Source of the DNA: Streptomyces sp. F001
Lineage (GTDB): Bacteria; Actinomycetota; Actinomycetes; Streptomycetales; Streptomycetaceae
Reading direction: 5' to 3'
Assembly: GCF_004187715.1 (NCBI RefSeq)
Contig: NZ_QZWF01000005.1
Span: 1 to 64,000, forward strand
Length of the DNA stretch: 64,000 bases
Shown here piece after piece: positions 52,157 to 60,591 of this stretch. The notes beneath the pieces were generated by a model that was not told where the DNA came from, did no database searches, and saw only the letters and a program-made list of their open reading frames with translations. Made by a program: the position numbers and the translations under genes. How positions within the stretch are numbered: position 1 is the stretch's first letter; the number at the start of each line of letters is the position of its first letter.

Positions 52157-52777
52157 CTAGGCCGCGTCCGCTTCGGCTTCGTAATGCATCTGAGCTCTGT
52201 CTAGGAAGTCGTCCGGATCATGGCCGCGGGCAGCGGTCCAGTGCAGCAGGTCCGCGATCAGCTCGATCGCGGACTCTTCGAGGCCGGCCTCCCGAGGGCC
52301 AGGCCAGCGGCGAGTCCCCTGGTAGTTCTCAAGGGCTTCCGCCGCTCGCTCAATACGCCGACATCCACGCTGGGCGCTGAGTGCGATCTCGCACCAGACC
52401 GCCTTGCCGACCGCCGTAAGCACCGTTCCCCAGTCCACGGCCAGCGCGGTGAGCAGGTGCAGGCCACGGCCGCACTCCTGGTCGCAGTCCACCGTCCTGA
52501 CCGACGGGCTCACGGGACTCTGGTCATGGACTTCAAGCCGCAGCCGCTCCCCCCTCCATTCGAGGATCAAGGTCGCGGATGCACCCTCACCGACGTGCTT
52601 CACGACGTTGGTGGCCAACTCCGTAACGAGCAACTCCGCCTCGTCGACCGAGACAGGTGTGCCCCAGCGGCTCAGTTGCTTGACCGCGGCTCTGCGTAAC
52701 AGGCGCACCTCCGCCGGCGCCGCCTCGAAAGGCAGAACACAGCGGAGCCGTGGTCCGCTGACTTCATAGCCGGGCAT
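52157..52777 (-). CDS. Anti-sigma-factor-like ATP-binding protein (HATPase, RsbW type)
   Basis: 206 aa, ATG at 52777 with GGGAGGAG upstream. The GHKL ATPase fold shows ELLVTELATNVVKH (N-box), LEVHDQSP and CGRGLHLL (G-box). The C-terminal 80 residues are extra. In Streptomyces such proteins accompany WhiJ-like regulators and DUF397 proteins, and here the divergent neighbour is exactly that pair. It may regulate by serine phosphorylation or anti-sigma binding. Confidence 0.82.
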   Translation of the reverse strand: MPGYEVSGPRLRCVLPFEAAPAEVRLLRRAAVKQLSRWGTPVSVDEAELLVTELATNVVKHVGEGASATLILEWRGERLRLEVHDQSPVSPSVRTVDCDQECGRGLHLLTALAVDWGTVLTAVGKAVWCEIALSAQRGCRRIERAAEALENYQGTRRWPGPREAGLEESAIELIADLLHWTAARGHDPDDFLDRAQMHYEAEADAA

Positions 52778-52995
52778 GGCCACTCCTCCCTCCCAGGCCA
52801 CGCGCGCACTGCGCCTTCCGTATCCGTACGGATGCGCTGCGTAGCTGTCGCTGGTCCGAGGATGGCACAGAGAAATCTCTCCATGTAACTTCTCACGAGA
52901 ATCCATCGAGTGAATCTGGTGGTCATCACGCTTCACCGCTGCCTAGCCTGGCGGGGATCTCCGGGCCGTCGCCCGCCCCATGGCGAAGGAGCCGC

Positions 52996-53841
52996 ATGTC
53001 CGAACGGACCACAACACGCCGCCGTCAACTGGGCGTGATGATGCGCAAGTTGCGCGCCCGTAAGGCGCTGACCCTTGAGGAGGCGGGGAGGCTAGTCGGG
53101 GTATCGAAGGCAACGATCAGCCGGTATGAAACACAGTCAGGGCCGGTCAAGTGGATCGTCATCGACGCGTTGTGCCGTGAGTACGGGGCAACTGAGGCGG
53201 AGCGCAAGGCCGTTGTCGGGCTCGCGAAAGACGCCAAACAGCAGGGATGGTGGAGCTCCTTCGCCGACTCCATCCCCGAGGGCATGAACCTGCTGCTCAC
53301 GCTTGAGGACGAAGCCGTACGCGAGAGTCACTTCTCCTGCGTCTACGTCCCTGGCCTTCTGCAGACTCGGGCGTACAGCACCGCGCTGCAAAAGGCCAAC
53401 GAAGTACCCCTCGAACCAGCGGAGATCGAGCGGCTGGTCGACATCCGCATGAAGCGGCAGGAGATCCTCGCCCGTCCGAAGCCGCTGCACCTGTGGGCGA
53501 TCCTCGACGAGTCCGTGATCCGCCGTGTGGTCGGGTCACCGCAGACGATGAGAGAGCAGCTCGACCGGCTACTCGAATCGAACGAGTCTCCTCACATAAC
53601 GCTTCAGGTGTTGCCCTTCTCAAAGGGGGCTCACGCCGCTGCCCTTGGCAGCTTCGTCATCATCGGCGGCATCGAACCGGCCCTCGACGTCGTGTACGTC
53701 GACTTCCACACCGGCTCCCTCTTCCTGGAGAAGGACGAGGAACTGGACCGCTACAGACTTGCGTTCGAGTACCTCCGCGCACAAGCGTTGGACATGGAGG
53801 CCTCCTCCGCTCTGATCCATCACGCCCGCAAGGAGCTGTGA
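52996..53841 (+). CDS. XRE-family regulator with DUF5753 (WhiJ/Scr1-like)
   Basis: 281 aa, ATG at 52996 with AAGGAG upstream. Helix-turn-helix at about 12-65 (KALTLEEAGRLVGVSKATISRYE), then the DUF5753 effector region (LLQTRAYSTAL, IRRVVGSPQTM, ALDVVYVDFHTGSLFLE). Its stop is immediately followed by the DUF397 start. In S. coelicolor such pairs act as regulator or antitoxin with a DUF397 toxin-like partner. Confidence 0.88.
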   Translation: MSERTTTRRRQLGVMMRKLRARKALTLEEAGRLVGVSKATISRYETQSGPVKWIVIDALCREYGATEAERKAVVGLAKDAKQQGWWSSFADSIPEGMNLLLTLEDEAVRESHFSCVYVPGLLQTRAYSTALQKANEVPLEPAEIERLVDIRMKRQEILARPKPLHLWAILDESVIRRVVGSPQTMREQLDRLLESNESPHITLQVLPFSKGAHAAALGSFVIIGGIEPALDVVYVDFHTGSLFLEKDEELDRYRLAFEYLRAQALDMEASSALIHHARKEL

Positions 53842-54048
53842 ATGTCCGTCGCCCCTCCGCCCATCTACGAACCGGCGTGGTTCAAGTCGTCGTACAGCGG
53901 TGGCAACGCCACCGAGTGCGTCGAGACTGCATTCGTGCACTCGGGAGTGCTGATACGAGACTCCAAACACAGAAGCGGCCAGCCCATCGCGGTCTCAGCA
54001 GCCGCGTGGACCCGCTTCGTAGCAGAGGCGCGGCAGATGCAGCGCTGA
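53842..54048 (+). CDS. DUF397 protein
   Basis: 68 aa, directly abutting the XRE gene (TGA then ATG). Typical DUF397 pattern: WFKSSYSGGNATECVETA and VLIRDSKHRSGQPI. It is the cognate small partner of the preceding regulator. A piece of another regulator begins right at its stop. Confidence 0.9.
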   Translation: MSVAPPPIYEPAWFKSSYSGGNATECVETAFVHSGVLIRDSKHRSGQPIAVSAAAWTRFVAEARQMQR

Positions 54049-54180
54049 GCTGTCTACTTGGAGGGCGAGCATCATGTTCGTGAGTACACCCGAGCGTTCG
54101 ACGGCCTCCGGGCGGCGGCCCTGAGCCCTCAGCGTTCGGCACAGCTGATCGAAACGGTCTTGAAGGAATACACAAGGTGA
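54049..54180 (+). pseudogene. C-terminal remnant of a second XRE-DUF5753 regulator
   Basis: In frame from the base after the DUF397 stop, the sequence reads AVYLEGEHHVREYTRAFD, LRAAALSPQRSAQLIE and ends KEYTR plus TGA at 54178-54180. This is the C-terminus of a DUF5753 protein with about 43 codons left and no start. Its stop overlaps the start of the next DUF397 gene as GTGA, the normal arrangement of the cassette. A deletion between tandem cassettes would produce this. Confidence 0.82.
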
Positions 54181-54392
54181 GCATTGCAGAGCCCAGTAGT
54201 TCCAGCCGTCCGACGTGGTTCACGTCGTCCTACAGCAACGGTGCCGGCGGGGAGTGTGTCGAGTGCGGGCTGATGGAGCACGGCGCTGTCCTGCGCGATT
54301 CCAAGCTGTCGGGAGGGCCCGAGGTGACCGTGGGAAGCAGGGCTTGGCGTTCCTTCGTGGCGGCCTTGGCCCAGGGACATCCGGCCCTCTGA
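54177..54392 (+). CDS. DUF397 protein (orphan)
   Basis: 71 aa, GTG at 54177 with AAGGAA upstream. Pattern WFTSSYSNGAGGECVECG and AVLRDSKLSGGP. Its cognate regulator survives only as a C-terminal scrap just upstream, so it may now depend on the preceding cassette for regulation. Confidence 0.88.
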   Translation: MSIAEPSSSSRPTWFTSSYSNGAGGECVECGLMEHGAVLRDSKLSGGPEVTVGSRAWRSFVAALAQGHPAL

Positions 54393-54461
54393 GGGAAGGT
54401 CCATTCCGGCTGCAAGATCTGTAGGACACTGGCCGTAGGACAGAGGATCAAGGAGCAGATC

Positions 54462-54758
54462 GTGAGCGCACAGCACGCGCAAACGCCCGTTCCTGCGCCG
54501 TTGCCATTGAGGACCATCGGCGACATTCGAGCGGCTCTGCGGTCCGGGCACGGCTTCCCCGACGACCGGGAGTCCTTCGAAGCAGATCTTCAGCATGCGC
54601 TGGAAACGTCGACGGAGACGAACCTGAACGCGGTGGCCGCGGTGATCGTCGATTACCGGGGCAGAATCCGTCTCTACCAGGAACCTGACTTCGACATTGC
54701 AGTGCAGGAAGGCATCGACCTCACAGCCCGGATGAAGCGGGAGAGCCAGGACCGGTGA
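54462..54758 (+). CDS. DUF6247-like small protein, possible antitoxin
   Basis: 98 aa, GTG at 54462 with AAGGAG upstream. Helical pattern IGDIRAALRSGHGF, then FEADLQHALETS, with a short tail. It fits a family of Streptomyces small proteins that precede a RelE-like gene. Its stop overlaps a GTG of a broken downstream frame (GTGA). Role as antitoxin is inferred from layout only. Confidence 0.6.
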   Translation: MSAQHAQTPVPAPLPLRTIGDIRAALRSGHGFPDDRESFEADLQHALETSTETNLNAVAAVIVDYRGRIRLYQEPDFDIAVQEGIDLTARMKRESQDR

Positions 54759-55050
54759 CCGGCGTAATCGCGGCCGTGACAGTCAGGGCAGCCGATCGGG
54801 CGAAGGCCTCGGAGTGGAGCAGGCCCTTGAAGCACTGCGACAGGAGCTGGAGCAGGCGCCGCGACTCGGGGTGCTGCTAGGGCCGACCCAGACAGACGGC
54901 ACGGAGGTCCGCAAGACGCGGATCGAGCCCCGGGACGGTCTGCCGGGGTTGGCGGTGGCGTATGTGTACACCCCGTCGCCTCCGCCTCCGACGGTCGCGA
55001 TCGTCGCAGTGACCCCGGACGACGGCTCCCCCCGCCGAGTAGCCCGTCAT
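54755..55050 (+). pseudogene. Broken RelE-like/hypothetical partner gene
   Basis: From the GTG at 54755 about 20 residues (TGVIAAVTVRAADRAKASE) are in frame. The continuation (EQALEALRQELEQAPRLG, then GLPGLAVAYVYTPSPPPP and VAIVAVTPDDG) is one base out of register from about 54813. The reading then runs into unrelated sequence next to IS3 remnants, with no proper stop. The gene looks frameshifted and truncated. A toxin role is only a guess from its place after a DUF6247-like gene. Confidence 0.6.
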
Positions 55051-55200
55051 CCCGGCGGCAGCTGGCGAGCCCGGGCCGACTCCCGCAGTCGCGGTCCCTC
55101 TCTTGGCCGCCGAGTAGACCAGTTGCAGCGGTGTCCCGCGCCCATGGACACCAGTGTCAGGGTCGGCATCCCCACCCCACAGGGCCACCACGGGTTTCGA

Positions 55201-55221
55201 CCGCCTGCTCCGAGCAGGCGG
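55201..55221. repeat. Perfect 10-bp hairpin at the edge of the IS3 remnant
   Basis: CCGCCTGCTC-C-GAGCAGGCGG has a one-base centre. It lies where recognisable transposase sequence ends and may mark a junction or a terminator. Confidence 0.5.
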
Positions 55222-55224
55222 ACT

Positions 55225-55560
55225 CCATGACCTCCAACGCGGCCTTGTTCCGCGCCAGTTCCTTCTCCAGAGGCCCACCTGGCGGCGCAGTTTCTCGTTC
55301 TCCGCCTCGGCAGCAGACTTCTTCGGCCGGGCCGGGCTGGTGCGCTGGTCGACCAGCTTCTCCAGGGCCCCGGCATCCCGCGCGGCCCGCCGCTCCTTCA
55401 CGTGCGAGTGGTACAGCCGCCCGCGGCACAGGACCGCGCCCTTCTCGTTCTTGGGCGCGGCGTCGTACTTGGCCACGATCCGCAGCTTGTACTCGGCGCT
55501 GAAAGCACGGCGCTTCGGCCGGGGAGCCGGATCGGATCCGGCGGGCTTGGTGCTGGTCAT
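55225..55560 (-). pseudogene. IS3-family OrfA transposase remnant
   Basis: From ATG 55560 the reading gives PKRRAFSAEYKLRIVAKYD and EKLVDQRTSPARPKKSA, typical of IS3-group OrfA with its helix-turn-helix. After AENEKLRRQV the coiled-coil part (EKELARNKAALEVM) is in another frame, then similarity stops. No OrfB or terminal repeats are seen. It is a dead fragment. Confidence 0.8.
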
Positions 55561-55905
55561 GAGGGGTGGTTCTCCTGTCGTGCCCTCTCAGGCCAACCCG
55601 ACAAAGCGGGGCGTCTCACCAAAGGCTGGCAGAGAGGGTCCTGATCACGACGCTACTCGGGCGAGCGTCAAACCCCTTCGCAGCGCCGACCACCCGATAG
55701 GCCAAGTTGCCCACTCCCTCAACAAGCGCAGTCCGTCCGGCAGGATGTGGCCGGCTCGGCGGTCCAGGTCGGCGGAGTCGCTGTGCCGAAGATCAACTAC
55801 CCCACTACAGGAATAACTCCGTGGCGTCATAGACGACCACTGCGTATCCGACCTAGCGTCATCCCCGAGGCAGGGAACGGCCCTGCCCGACGCCAAGGGG
55901 GAACG
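55561..55905. other. Intergenic region next to the IS3 remnant
   Basis: 345 bases. No convincing gene, RNA or strong repeat. A minus-strand frame (LPDGLRLLREWATWPIGW) has weak coding character and could be another mobile-element scrap. Confidence 0.35.
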
Positions 55906-56112
55906 ATGGCGCGTGAGGAGCTGACCCGGCTGACTGGCAACGGGAACGGAGAGTGTGGGGGCGATGACTGCCCCAACGTCTACCGAACGGCCTCAGGGTC
56001 ATTCGTGATCCAGGGAGGCGTATCGAGCGTCTTCGACCCGCCGAAGGGGGAAGCGCTCGTGGAAATCCCGGAGTCGGTTCTGAGGGAGGCTGTCCGTGCT
56101 CTTGGCTGGTGA
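55906..56112 (+). CDS. Small conserved actinobacterial protein
   Basis: 68 aa, ATG at 55906 with GGGGGAA upstream. Contains NGECGGDDCPNVYRT and the end EIPESVLREAVRAL. It is of the kind found upstream of DUF6879 and XRE genes in Streptomyces. Its end overlaps the DUF6879 start by 17 bases, indicating co-translation. Function unknown. Confidence 0.7.
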   Translation: MAREELTRLTGNGNGECGGDDCPNVYRTASGSFVIQGGVSSVFDPPKGEALVEIPESVLREAVRALGW

Positions 56113-56614
56113 GGACTGGCGGAGGACGTTCGACGCCATGCAAGAGGAGGCGTGGCGGCTGGAAACTCTGCCTGTCTACCGGGTGCCGCAGGAGGAAGAG
56201 GCGATCCGCCGATTCCTGGCCGGTGAGCCGGTCAGGCGCGAAGCGACGCAGCCTTGGTTTGATCGGGTCAAGGCGTATGTGGCCAGCGGCCGCAGTGTTG
56301 GGCGAGTGCACATCGTCACTCGGCCCCTCTCGGACTACCTCCGCTTCGAGTTCGAGCACTACCGCCACAACGTAGAAGCCGGAGAGGCCGTCCGTATCCT
56401 GGATGTGACCAGCCGCCCCAACCCCCTTGATGGGGTTCAGGACTTCTGGATGTTCGACCGTTCTCAGATTGTGCTCATGCACTACGAGCCGGACGGGACT
56501 CAGACCAACCGGGAAGTATACGAAGGCGACCCGGAGCCATTCCGGGAGTACCAGCGCATCGCCCTCGCAGAATCGGTGCCCTTTGAGGAGTATGTGAAGG
56601 GCCTTGACGCTTGA
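56096..56614 (+). CDS. DUF6879 family protein
   Basis: 172 aa, GTG at 56096 with GGGAGG upstream. Pattern LETLPVYRVPQEEEAIRRFL, RPLSDYLRFEFEHY and DFWMFDRSQIVLMHY fits DUF6879, regularly encoded next to XRE-DUF5753 regulators. It overlaps the next gene by 11 bases. Function unknown; likely part of the same signalling cassette. Confidence 0.75.
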   Translation: MLLAGEDWRRTFDAMQEEAWRLETLPVYRVPQEEEAIRRFLAGEPVRREATQPWFDRVKAYVASGRSVGRVHIVTRPLSDYLRFEFEHYRHNVEAGEAVRILDVTSRPNPLDGVQDFWMFDRSQIVLMHYEPDGTQTNREVYEGDPEPFREYQRIALAESVPFEEYVKGLDA

Positions 56615-57434
56615 CCCTGAGCAGCTAGGGCAATCGAAAGCCGACCTAGCCGAGACACTGAGAACGCTGCGTAAGCGAGCCGGACTGTCCCAGGTCCGGC
56701 TCGCTGGGCGTTGCAATGTGTCTCAATCCAAGATCAGCAAGATCGAAACCGCTGAGATCACGCCGAGCCTGGTCGACGTAGAACTCATCTTGCGGGCGCT
56801 CGGGGCCCCTGAGCAATTGGTGGCCGAAGTCACGGCTCTGGCGCGGCTGGCAAACACCGAGTGGCAACCCATCCGCTCGTCATGGCGGCGCGGCCTGGAG
56901 AAACGTCAGGCAGAGTTGGCCGGCCTGGAGACCGAGTCCAGAGAGCTTCGGTACTTCCTCCCGGCGATGATCACAGGCTTGTTGGCCACCCCCGAGTACA
57001 TCCGCGCCAGCCTCGAATATTCACCGGGAGACGTCTCGAAGACCGTGGCTCGAAAGCTCTCGCGGCAGGCGGTGCTCTACGACAGCACGAAACACTTCAC
57101 TTTCCTGCTTACGGAGCAGGCTGCGAGGTGGGCCGTGGTCCCACCACCCGCCATGGCTGTGCAGATCGATCACCTGGCTTCTTTGTCTCATCTGCCCAAC
57201 GTGCGAATAGGACTCATACCTATTGGCACGGCCATAAATCGTGGACCCATGAATACTTTCACGGTGTATGATGACAGGCTGGCCACTGTCGAGACGTTCA
57301 CCGGACGAACAGTATTCCGCGACGCCCGCGACATTAACGAACATCTGGACGTTTTTCGTGAGTATGAGCAGAAGGCTCACTTCGGAGACACCGCCAGGAC
57401 CCTTCTTCAGGAATGGGCCACCCTCTATCGTTGA
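56604..57434 (+). CDS. XRE-family regulator with DUF5753
   Basis: 276 aa from a TTG at 56604, with AAGGG upstream and overlap with the DUF6879 end. Helix-turn-helix (RKRAGLSQVRLAGRCNVSQS, about 22-41), then DUF5753 (ITGLLATPEYIRASL, VRIGLIPIG, TVETFTGRTVFRDARD). It probably controls the 55906-56614 genes. Its codon use is more AT-rich than the core region. Confidence 0.88.
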   Translation: MTLDPEQLGQSKADLAETLRTLRKRAGLSQVRLAGRCNVSQSKISKIETAEITPSLVDVELILRALGAPEQLVAEVTALARLANTEWQPIRSSWRRGLEKRQAELAGLETESRELRYFLPAMITGLLATPEYIRASLEYSPGDVSKTVARKLSRQAVLYDSTKHFTFLLTEQAARWAVVPPPAMAVQIDHLASLSHLPNVRIGLIPIGTAINRGPMNTFTVYDDRLATVETFTGRTVFRDARDINEHLDVFREYEQKAHFGDTARTLLQEWATLYR

Positions 57435-57517
57435 TCTTTAGTAGACAACGGGAATAAAGCTCGGCTACACCCGCTAACCGGTGGAATATGGATGAGCAAT
57501 GAAGCCGGGGAGGATCG

Positions 57518-57712
57518 ATGGCGGGTACGCAGAAGCCTCAGGAGTACGAACTTTCAGAATTTCCTGCGGAACCAAAAGCATCGCCAGGTTGCGGCGCGTG
57601 TCTCGGTATTTGTGTACGTCGAGATGACGCCCGCTCCAGAGGCGACTACAGCGCCGCATCCGACGCAAATGTGGACCTGCGTCGGCACCAAGCGGCGGCG
57701 CACGCGTCATGA
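57518..57712 (+). CDS. Small CxxC protein of XRE cassettes
   Basis: 64 aa, ATG at 57518 with GGGGAGG upstream. It has CGACLGIC, then GDYSAASDANVDLRRHQAAAH, a pattern recurring in small Streptomyces proteins beside XRE-DUF5753 genes. The Cys pair and late His could bind zinc. It ends in an ATGA overlap with the next gene. Confidence 0.75.
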   Translation: MAGTQKPQEYELSEFPAEPKASPGCGACLGICVRRDDARSRGDYSAASDANVDLRRHQAAAHAS

Positions 57713-57906
57713 GCGGGGTACAGGAATCCGGATTCCTTACCGACCGTCCTTTGATGACCATGCGCGTCTCTCGTGATTCTGGGCGGACTTGGGGATCTGA
57801 GCGAGCCGTCTTTGCTACGGATGACCTCCCGCCCCTCCTCACCTCGGAATGGCCCCCGTGCCAGTGCCCACGCTGCATGGGGCGCGGTGGGTTCTCCAAC
57901 CGCTGA
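57709..57906 (+). CDS. Small PPCxCPxC protein of XRE cassettes
   Basis: 65 aa, ATG at 57709 overlapping the previous stop. It ends with SEWPPCQCPRCMGRGG, a triple-Cys tail seen in small proteins of these cassettes. Function unknown. Confidence 0.72.
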   Translation: MSGVQESGFLTDRPLMTMRVSRDSGRTWGSERAVFATDDLPPLLTSEWPPCQCPRCMGRGGFSNR

Positions 57907-57994
57907 AGCGGCTCTCTCCCCTCTATGGACTCCCGCCCGCCACGGGCGGCGGCGGTCAGTCATGGCCGTGGCAGTTGAGCAGGAAGGTGCAGTG

Positions 57995-58219
57995 ATGCTG
58001 GACGGAACCGATGTGTACGGGCTCGACATCAGCGGGGCTTCCTTCATGAAGGCGTGTGGAGGCCCTTGTACCGAGGGCTGCGTGACCCTGGCCCGGATCG
58101 GCGACAACGCCTGGGCCCTGGGTGATAGCAAGCAGCCGGACGCGGTGCCCCTGCGGTTCACGACGGAGGAACTGACGGCAGCCGGTATCGACCCGGCACG
58201 GTTCGGCCTGTCTGTCTGA
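57995..58219 (+). CDS. DUF397-like protein
   Basis: 74 aa from ATG 57995, chosen for AGGAAGG upstream; an in-frame ATG at 57962 lacks such a site. Pattern DISGASFMKACGG, CVTLARIGD, ALGDSKQPDAVPLRFTTEE is a divergent DUF397. It is separated from its likely regulator (56604) by the two Cys-rich small genes. Confidence 0.78.
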   Translation: MLDGTDVYGLDISGASFMKACGGPCTEGCVTLARIGDNAWALGDSKQPDAVPLRFTTEELTAAGIDPARFGLSV

Positions 58220-58305
58220 GCCACTCCTCTGCAGCCGGCCCCGGCCAACTCCTCCATGGATCGGGGCTGGCTGCTCCTTCGATTTTCGACGGCGAAATGG
58301 AATGA

Positions 58306-58776
58306 GTGGTGCACCATCACGGCTTTCTGTGGACCGGTCCGAAGGAGCGCTTTGACGATGAAGCTCTGCGGCGGCCCTCGCATCCCGAGCCGCCCCCGGC
58401 AGGAAGCAAACCAGAGCTGATCCAGCGCTACCGGGAGGTGGCGGCGGAGTTCCCCACTTCTGATATGCCGCCGCTGGAGCCCGCGTATTGGCTCGTCAAG
58501 CCGCGGTCCCTGGTCCGTGGTACGTGGGATGAGACGAAGGAGGCGGCAGCCTGGCTCGGGGAGCAGCTGGCGGAGTACGCACCTCGGTTCGCCTCGGAGA
58601 GATGTCGCAACACCGCCCACCTGGCGCTGCTGGTCAACTCTGCCGTTGAGAGGCTGGATTCGGGAGCTGATGTGTCGCTCGGCTTCTATCTCGAACGCCC
58701 CTCGTTTCTGTCACTGGCAGTGGTGACGTGCCTCCCGAACCGTTCGAGGCCTGAACTGGCGTGTCCTGTCCAGTAG
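58306..58776 (+). CDS. Hypothetical protein
   Basis: 156 aa from GTG 58306. Pattern LWTGPKERFDDEAL, GTWDETKEAAAWLGEQLAEY and CRNTAHLALLVNSAVERL. Not recognised; mostly helical. It may be another cassette partner of the XRE/DUF397 genes. No signal peptide or membrane segment. Confidence 0.55.
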   Translation: MVHHHGFLWTGPKERFDDEALRRPSHPEPPPAGSKPELIQRYREVAAEFPTSDMPPLEPAYWLVKPRSLVRGTWDETKEAAAWLGEQLAEYAPRFASERCRNTAHLALLVNSAVERLDSGADVSLGFYLERPSFLSLAVVTCLPNRSRPELACPVQ

Positions 58777-58852
58777 CAGCCGAAGCGACAAGGCCGTACG
58801 GCGTCCAAGTCGTCGTAGAGCGGGCAGCAATGCATCGGGGAGAAGGCGTGCC

Positions 58853-59518
58853 GTGCTTACGCGAAGGGGATCCATCCATGTGGCCGACCTGGCAGGCGAA
58901 GAGAGAAGCGGCGTGACGAGTATGGTCCCGTGGCAGCAACGGCTTTCCACCGGCACGGAATCCACCCAGGAAGAGGTGATCGGGTGGTACCGGCAGACGC
59001 GGCATGGCAAGGCGTACGTTCCCGAAATGATCTGGGGCACGCTCCAGACCGAGAGCTACGCCACCGTGATCCTCCGCCAGGTCGTGGACTTTCTCGGCGT
59101 ACCGGACGATGTGGCGGCGGGGGTGGCCAAGCGGATGGAGCGCCAGCAGGTCCTGTACGACGGTGAGCACCATTACGAGGTGGTTCTCGGCGAGCAGGCC
59201 TTGTATACGAACATCGGTGGGCCGGTGGTGATGCGAGGGCAGATGGAGCGGCTCCTCCGTGACATCGACCTCCCCTCGCTGTCTCTCGGCATCCTCCCCA
59301 CCACAGCCGAAGTGGCCGTCCATCTCATGCCCGGATTCGACATGTACGACGGTGGCCGAGTCCACTACGAACTCGTTTCCACCAGCGCGGACATCACTGA
59401 TGCAGACGAAATCGCCCTGCATGAAAAGGCGTTCAGCGCGCTCAGCGACGCCGCCTGCTACGGAGACGCGGCCAAAGGACTGATCACCAAAGCCTTGGCC
59501 TTGTGGAGCAGCAACTGA
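58853..59518 (+). pseudogene. DUF5753 protein lacking its helix-turn-helix
   Basis: 221 aa open frame from GTG 58853; a start at GTG 58913 is also possible. The body is a standard DUF5753 domain (EVIGWYRQTRHGKAYVPEM, IWGTLQTESYATVILR, VVLGEQALYTNIGG), but the first 80 or so residues that carry the XRE helix-turn-helix in full-length relatives are missing and no other frame supplies them. Either truncated by the local rearrangements or a genuine stand-alone sensor domain. Confidence 0.65.
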
Positions 59519-59831
59519 CTCTTCGGCTACCGGGCGGGGGCGTTGGAGTGCTCATCAGCGCCGACAGAGCTACTGAGGATTTCTGCCTGGGGTGAGGCCG
59601 CGGCGAGCCCGGCGAGCTCGTCCATCAGCCGGGGATCAGCCCGTGCACGGCCGCCGCCTCCCGGCCTGCCGCCGCCGTTTTCGATGCCACACCGGCACGA
59701 GTACACCAGCCACCACGCAGGAGGGCGGCCGGATCTCCGGCGCGGGCCTGGGCAGGTTCGCCGCGTAGGGCTGTCACAAGCGGAGAGGCCGTCTTGTCCT
59801 GTCTGTGGACAGTCCCTGTTTGGAGGAATAC
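59519..59831. other. Intergenic region before the cupin gene
   Basis: 313 bases. A weak minus-strand frame (PRLMDELAGLAAASPQAEI) suggests a gene scrap, but no family is recognised. GGAGGAA for the cupin start lies at its end. Confidence 0.35.
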
Positions 59832-60242
59832 ATGAGCGCTGAGCACGCACACCTGCCCCCAGGCATTGAGGTGATCACGATCCTGCCGGAGGCTGCGGCC
59901 CGGATCCCGGCCGGCGCCGAGGCCAGGACCATCCGGGTCACCCTGCCGCCCGGTGACCCCGGCGCGCCGCCGCACCGGCACCCCGGGCCGCTCTTCGGCT
60001 ACGTGACCCAGGGCGAGATCCTCTTCGAGCTGGAGGGGCAGCCGCCCCGGGTGCTCAAGGCCGGTGACGCCCTGTTCGAGCCCGGGGGCGACGTGATCCA
60101 CTACCAGGGCGCCAACAACCTTCCGGACGCGCAGTCGCAGCTGGTGGTGACCATGTTCGCGCCGGCGGGTGCCCCGGTTCTGACCGTGGTCAGCGCGGAG
60201 GAGCTGGCCGAACGACGACACCTACGGGTTACCCAGCCATGA
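59832..60242 (+). CDS. Cupin-domain protein
   Basis: 136 aa, ATG at 59832 with GGAGGAA upstream. A single cupin barrel: motif 1 GAPPHRHPGPLFGYVTQGE, then GDALFEPGGDVIH. The His residues could bind a metal. It may be an enzyme or a sensor; substrate unknown. Its end overlaps an IS5-like remnant on the other strand. Confidence 0.82.
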   Translation: MSAEHAHLPPGIEVITILPEAAARIPAGAEARTIRVTLPPGDPGAPPHRHPGPLFGYVTQGEILFELEGQPPRVLKAGDALFEPGGDVIHYQGANNLPDAQSQLVVTMFAPAGAPVLTVVSAEELAERRHLRVTQP

Positions 60243-60567
60243 TGACCACCAGCATTCCGGATCTCTCTTTCCGTCCTGGCAGCGTCCCGTCCAGCAGGAC
60301 GAACGCCTCCGTCGACGCTCCCCCGGGCTGCATCGGTGAGGGTCGGGCGAGGGCGGCCAGGACGTCGACGGCCTCGGTGATGTAGCGGTAGGTGGTGGTG
60401 CCGATCTCGAACCCGGCCACGAGCTGGGCGTACGGGTGGCCGTTGCGGAGGTGGGCGAGGGCGAGCAGGGCTGGACGGCCCGCGTTCAGGCGCCGCCACC
60501 AACGTCCTGTTACAGCCTGTTGCCGATCAAGCACCCGCGATAGCCTGACCTGTGCCTTGTACGGCAC
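60229..60567 (-). pseudogene. IS5-family transposase N-terminal remnant
   Basis: From GTG 60567: LSRVLDRQQAV, LLALAHLRNGHPYAQLVAG, GTTTYRYITEAVDVLAALA (helix-turn-helix) and EAFVLLDGTLPGRKER (first catalytic Asp region). The DDE domain then ends abruptly at a stop. No terminal repeat was found. Evidence of an old insertion between the cupin and methyltransferase genes. Confidence 0.75.
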
Positions 60568-60591
60568 AACCGGCGACACGCGAGGGGGATC

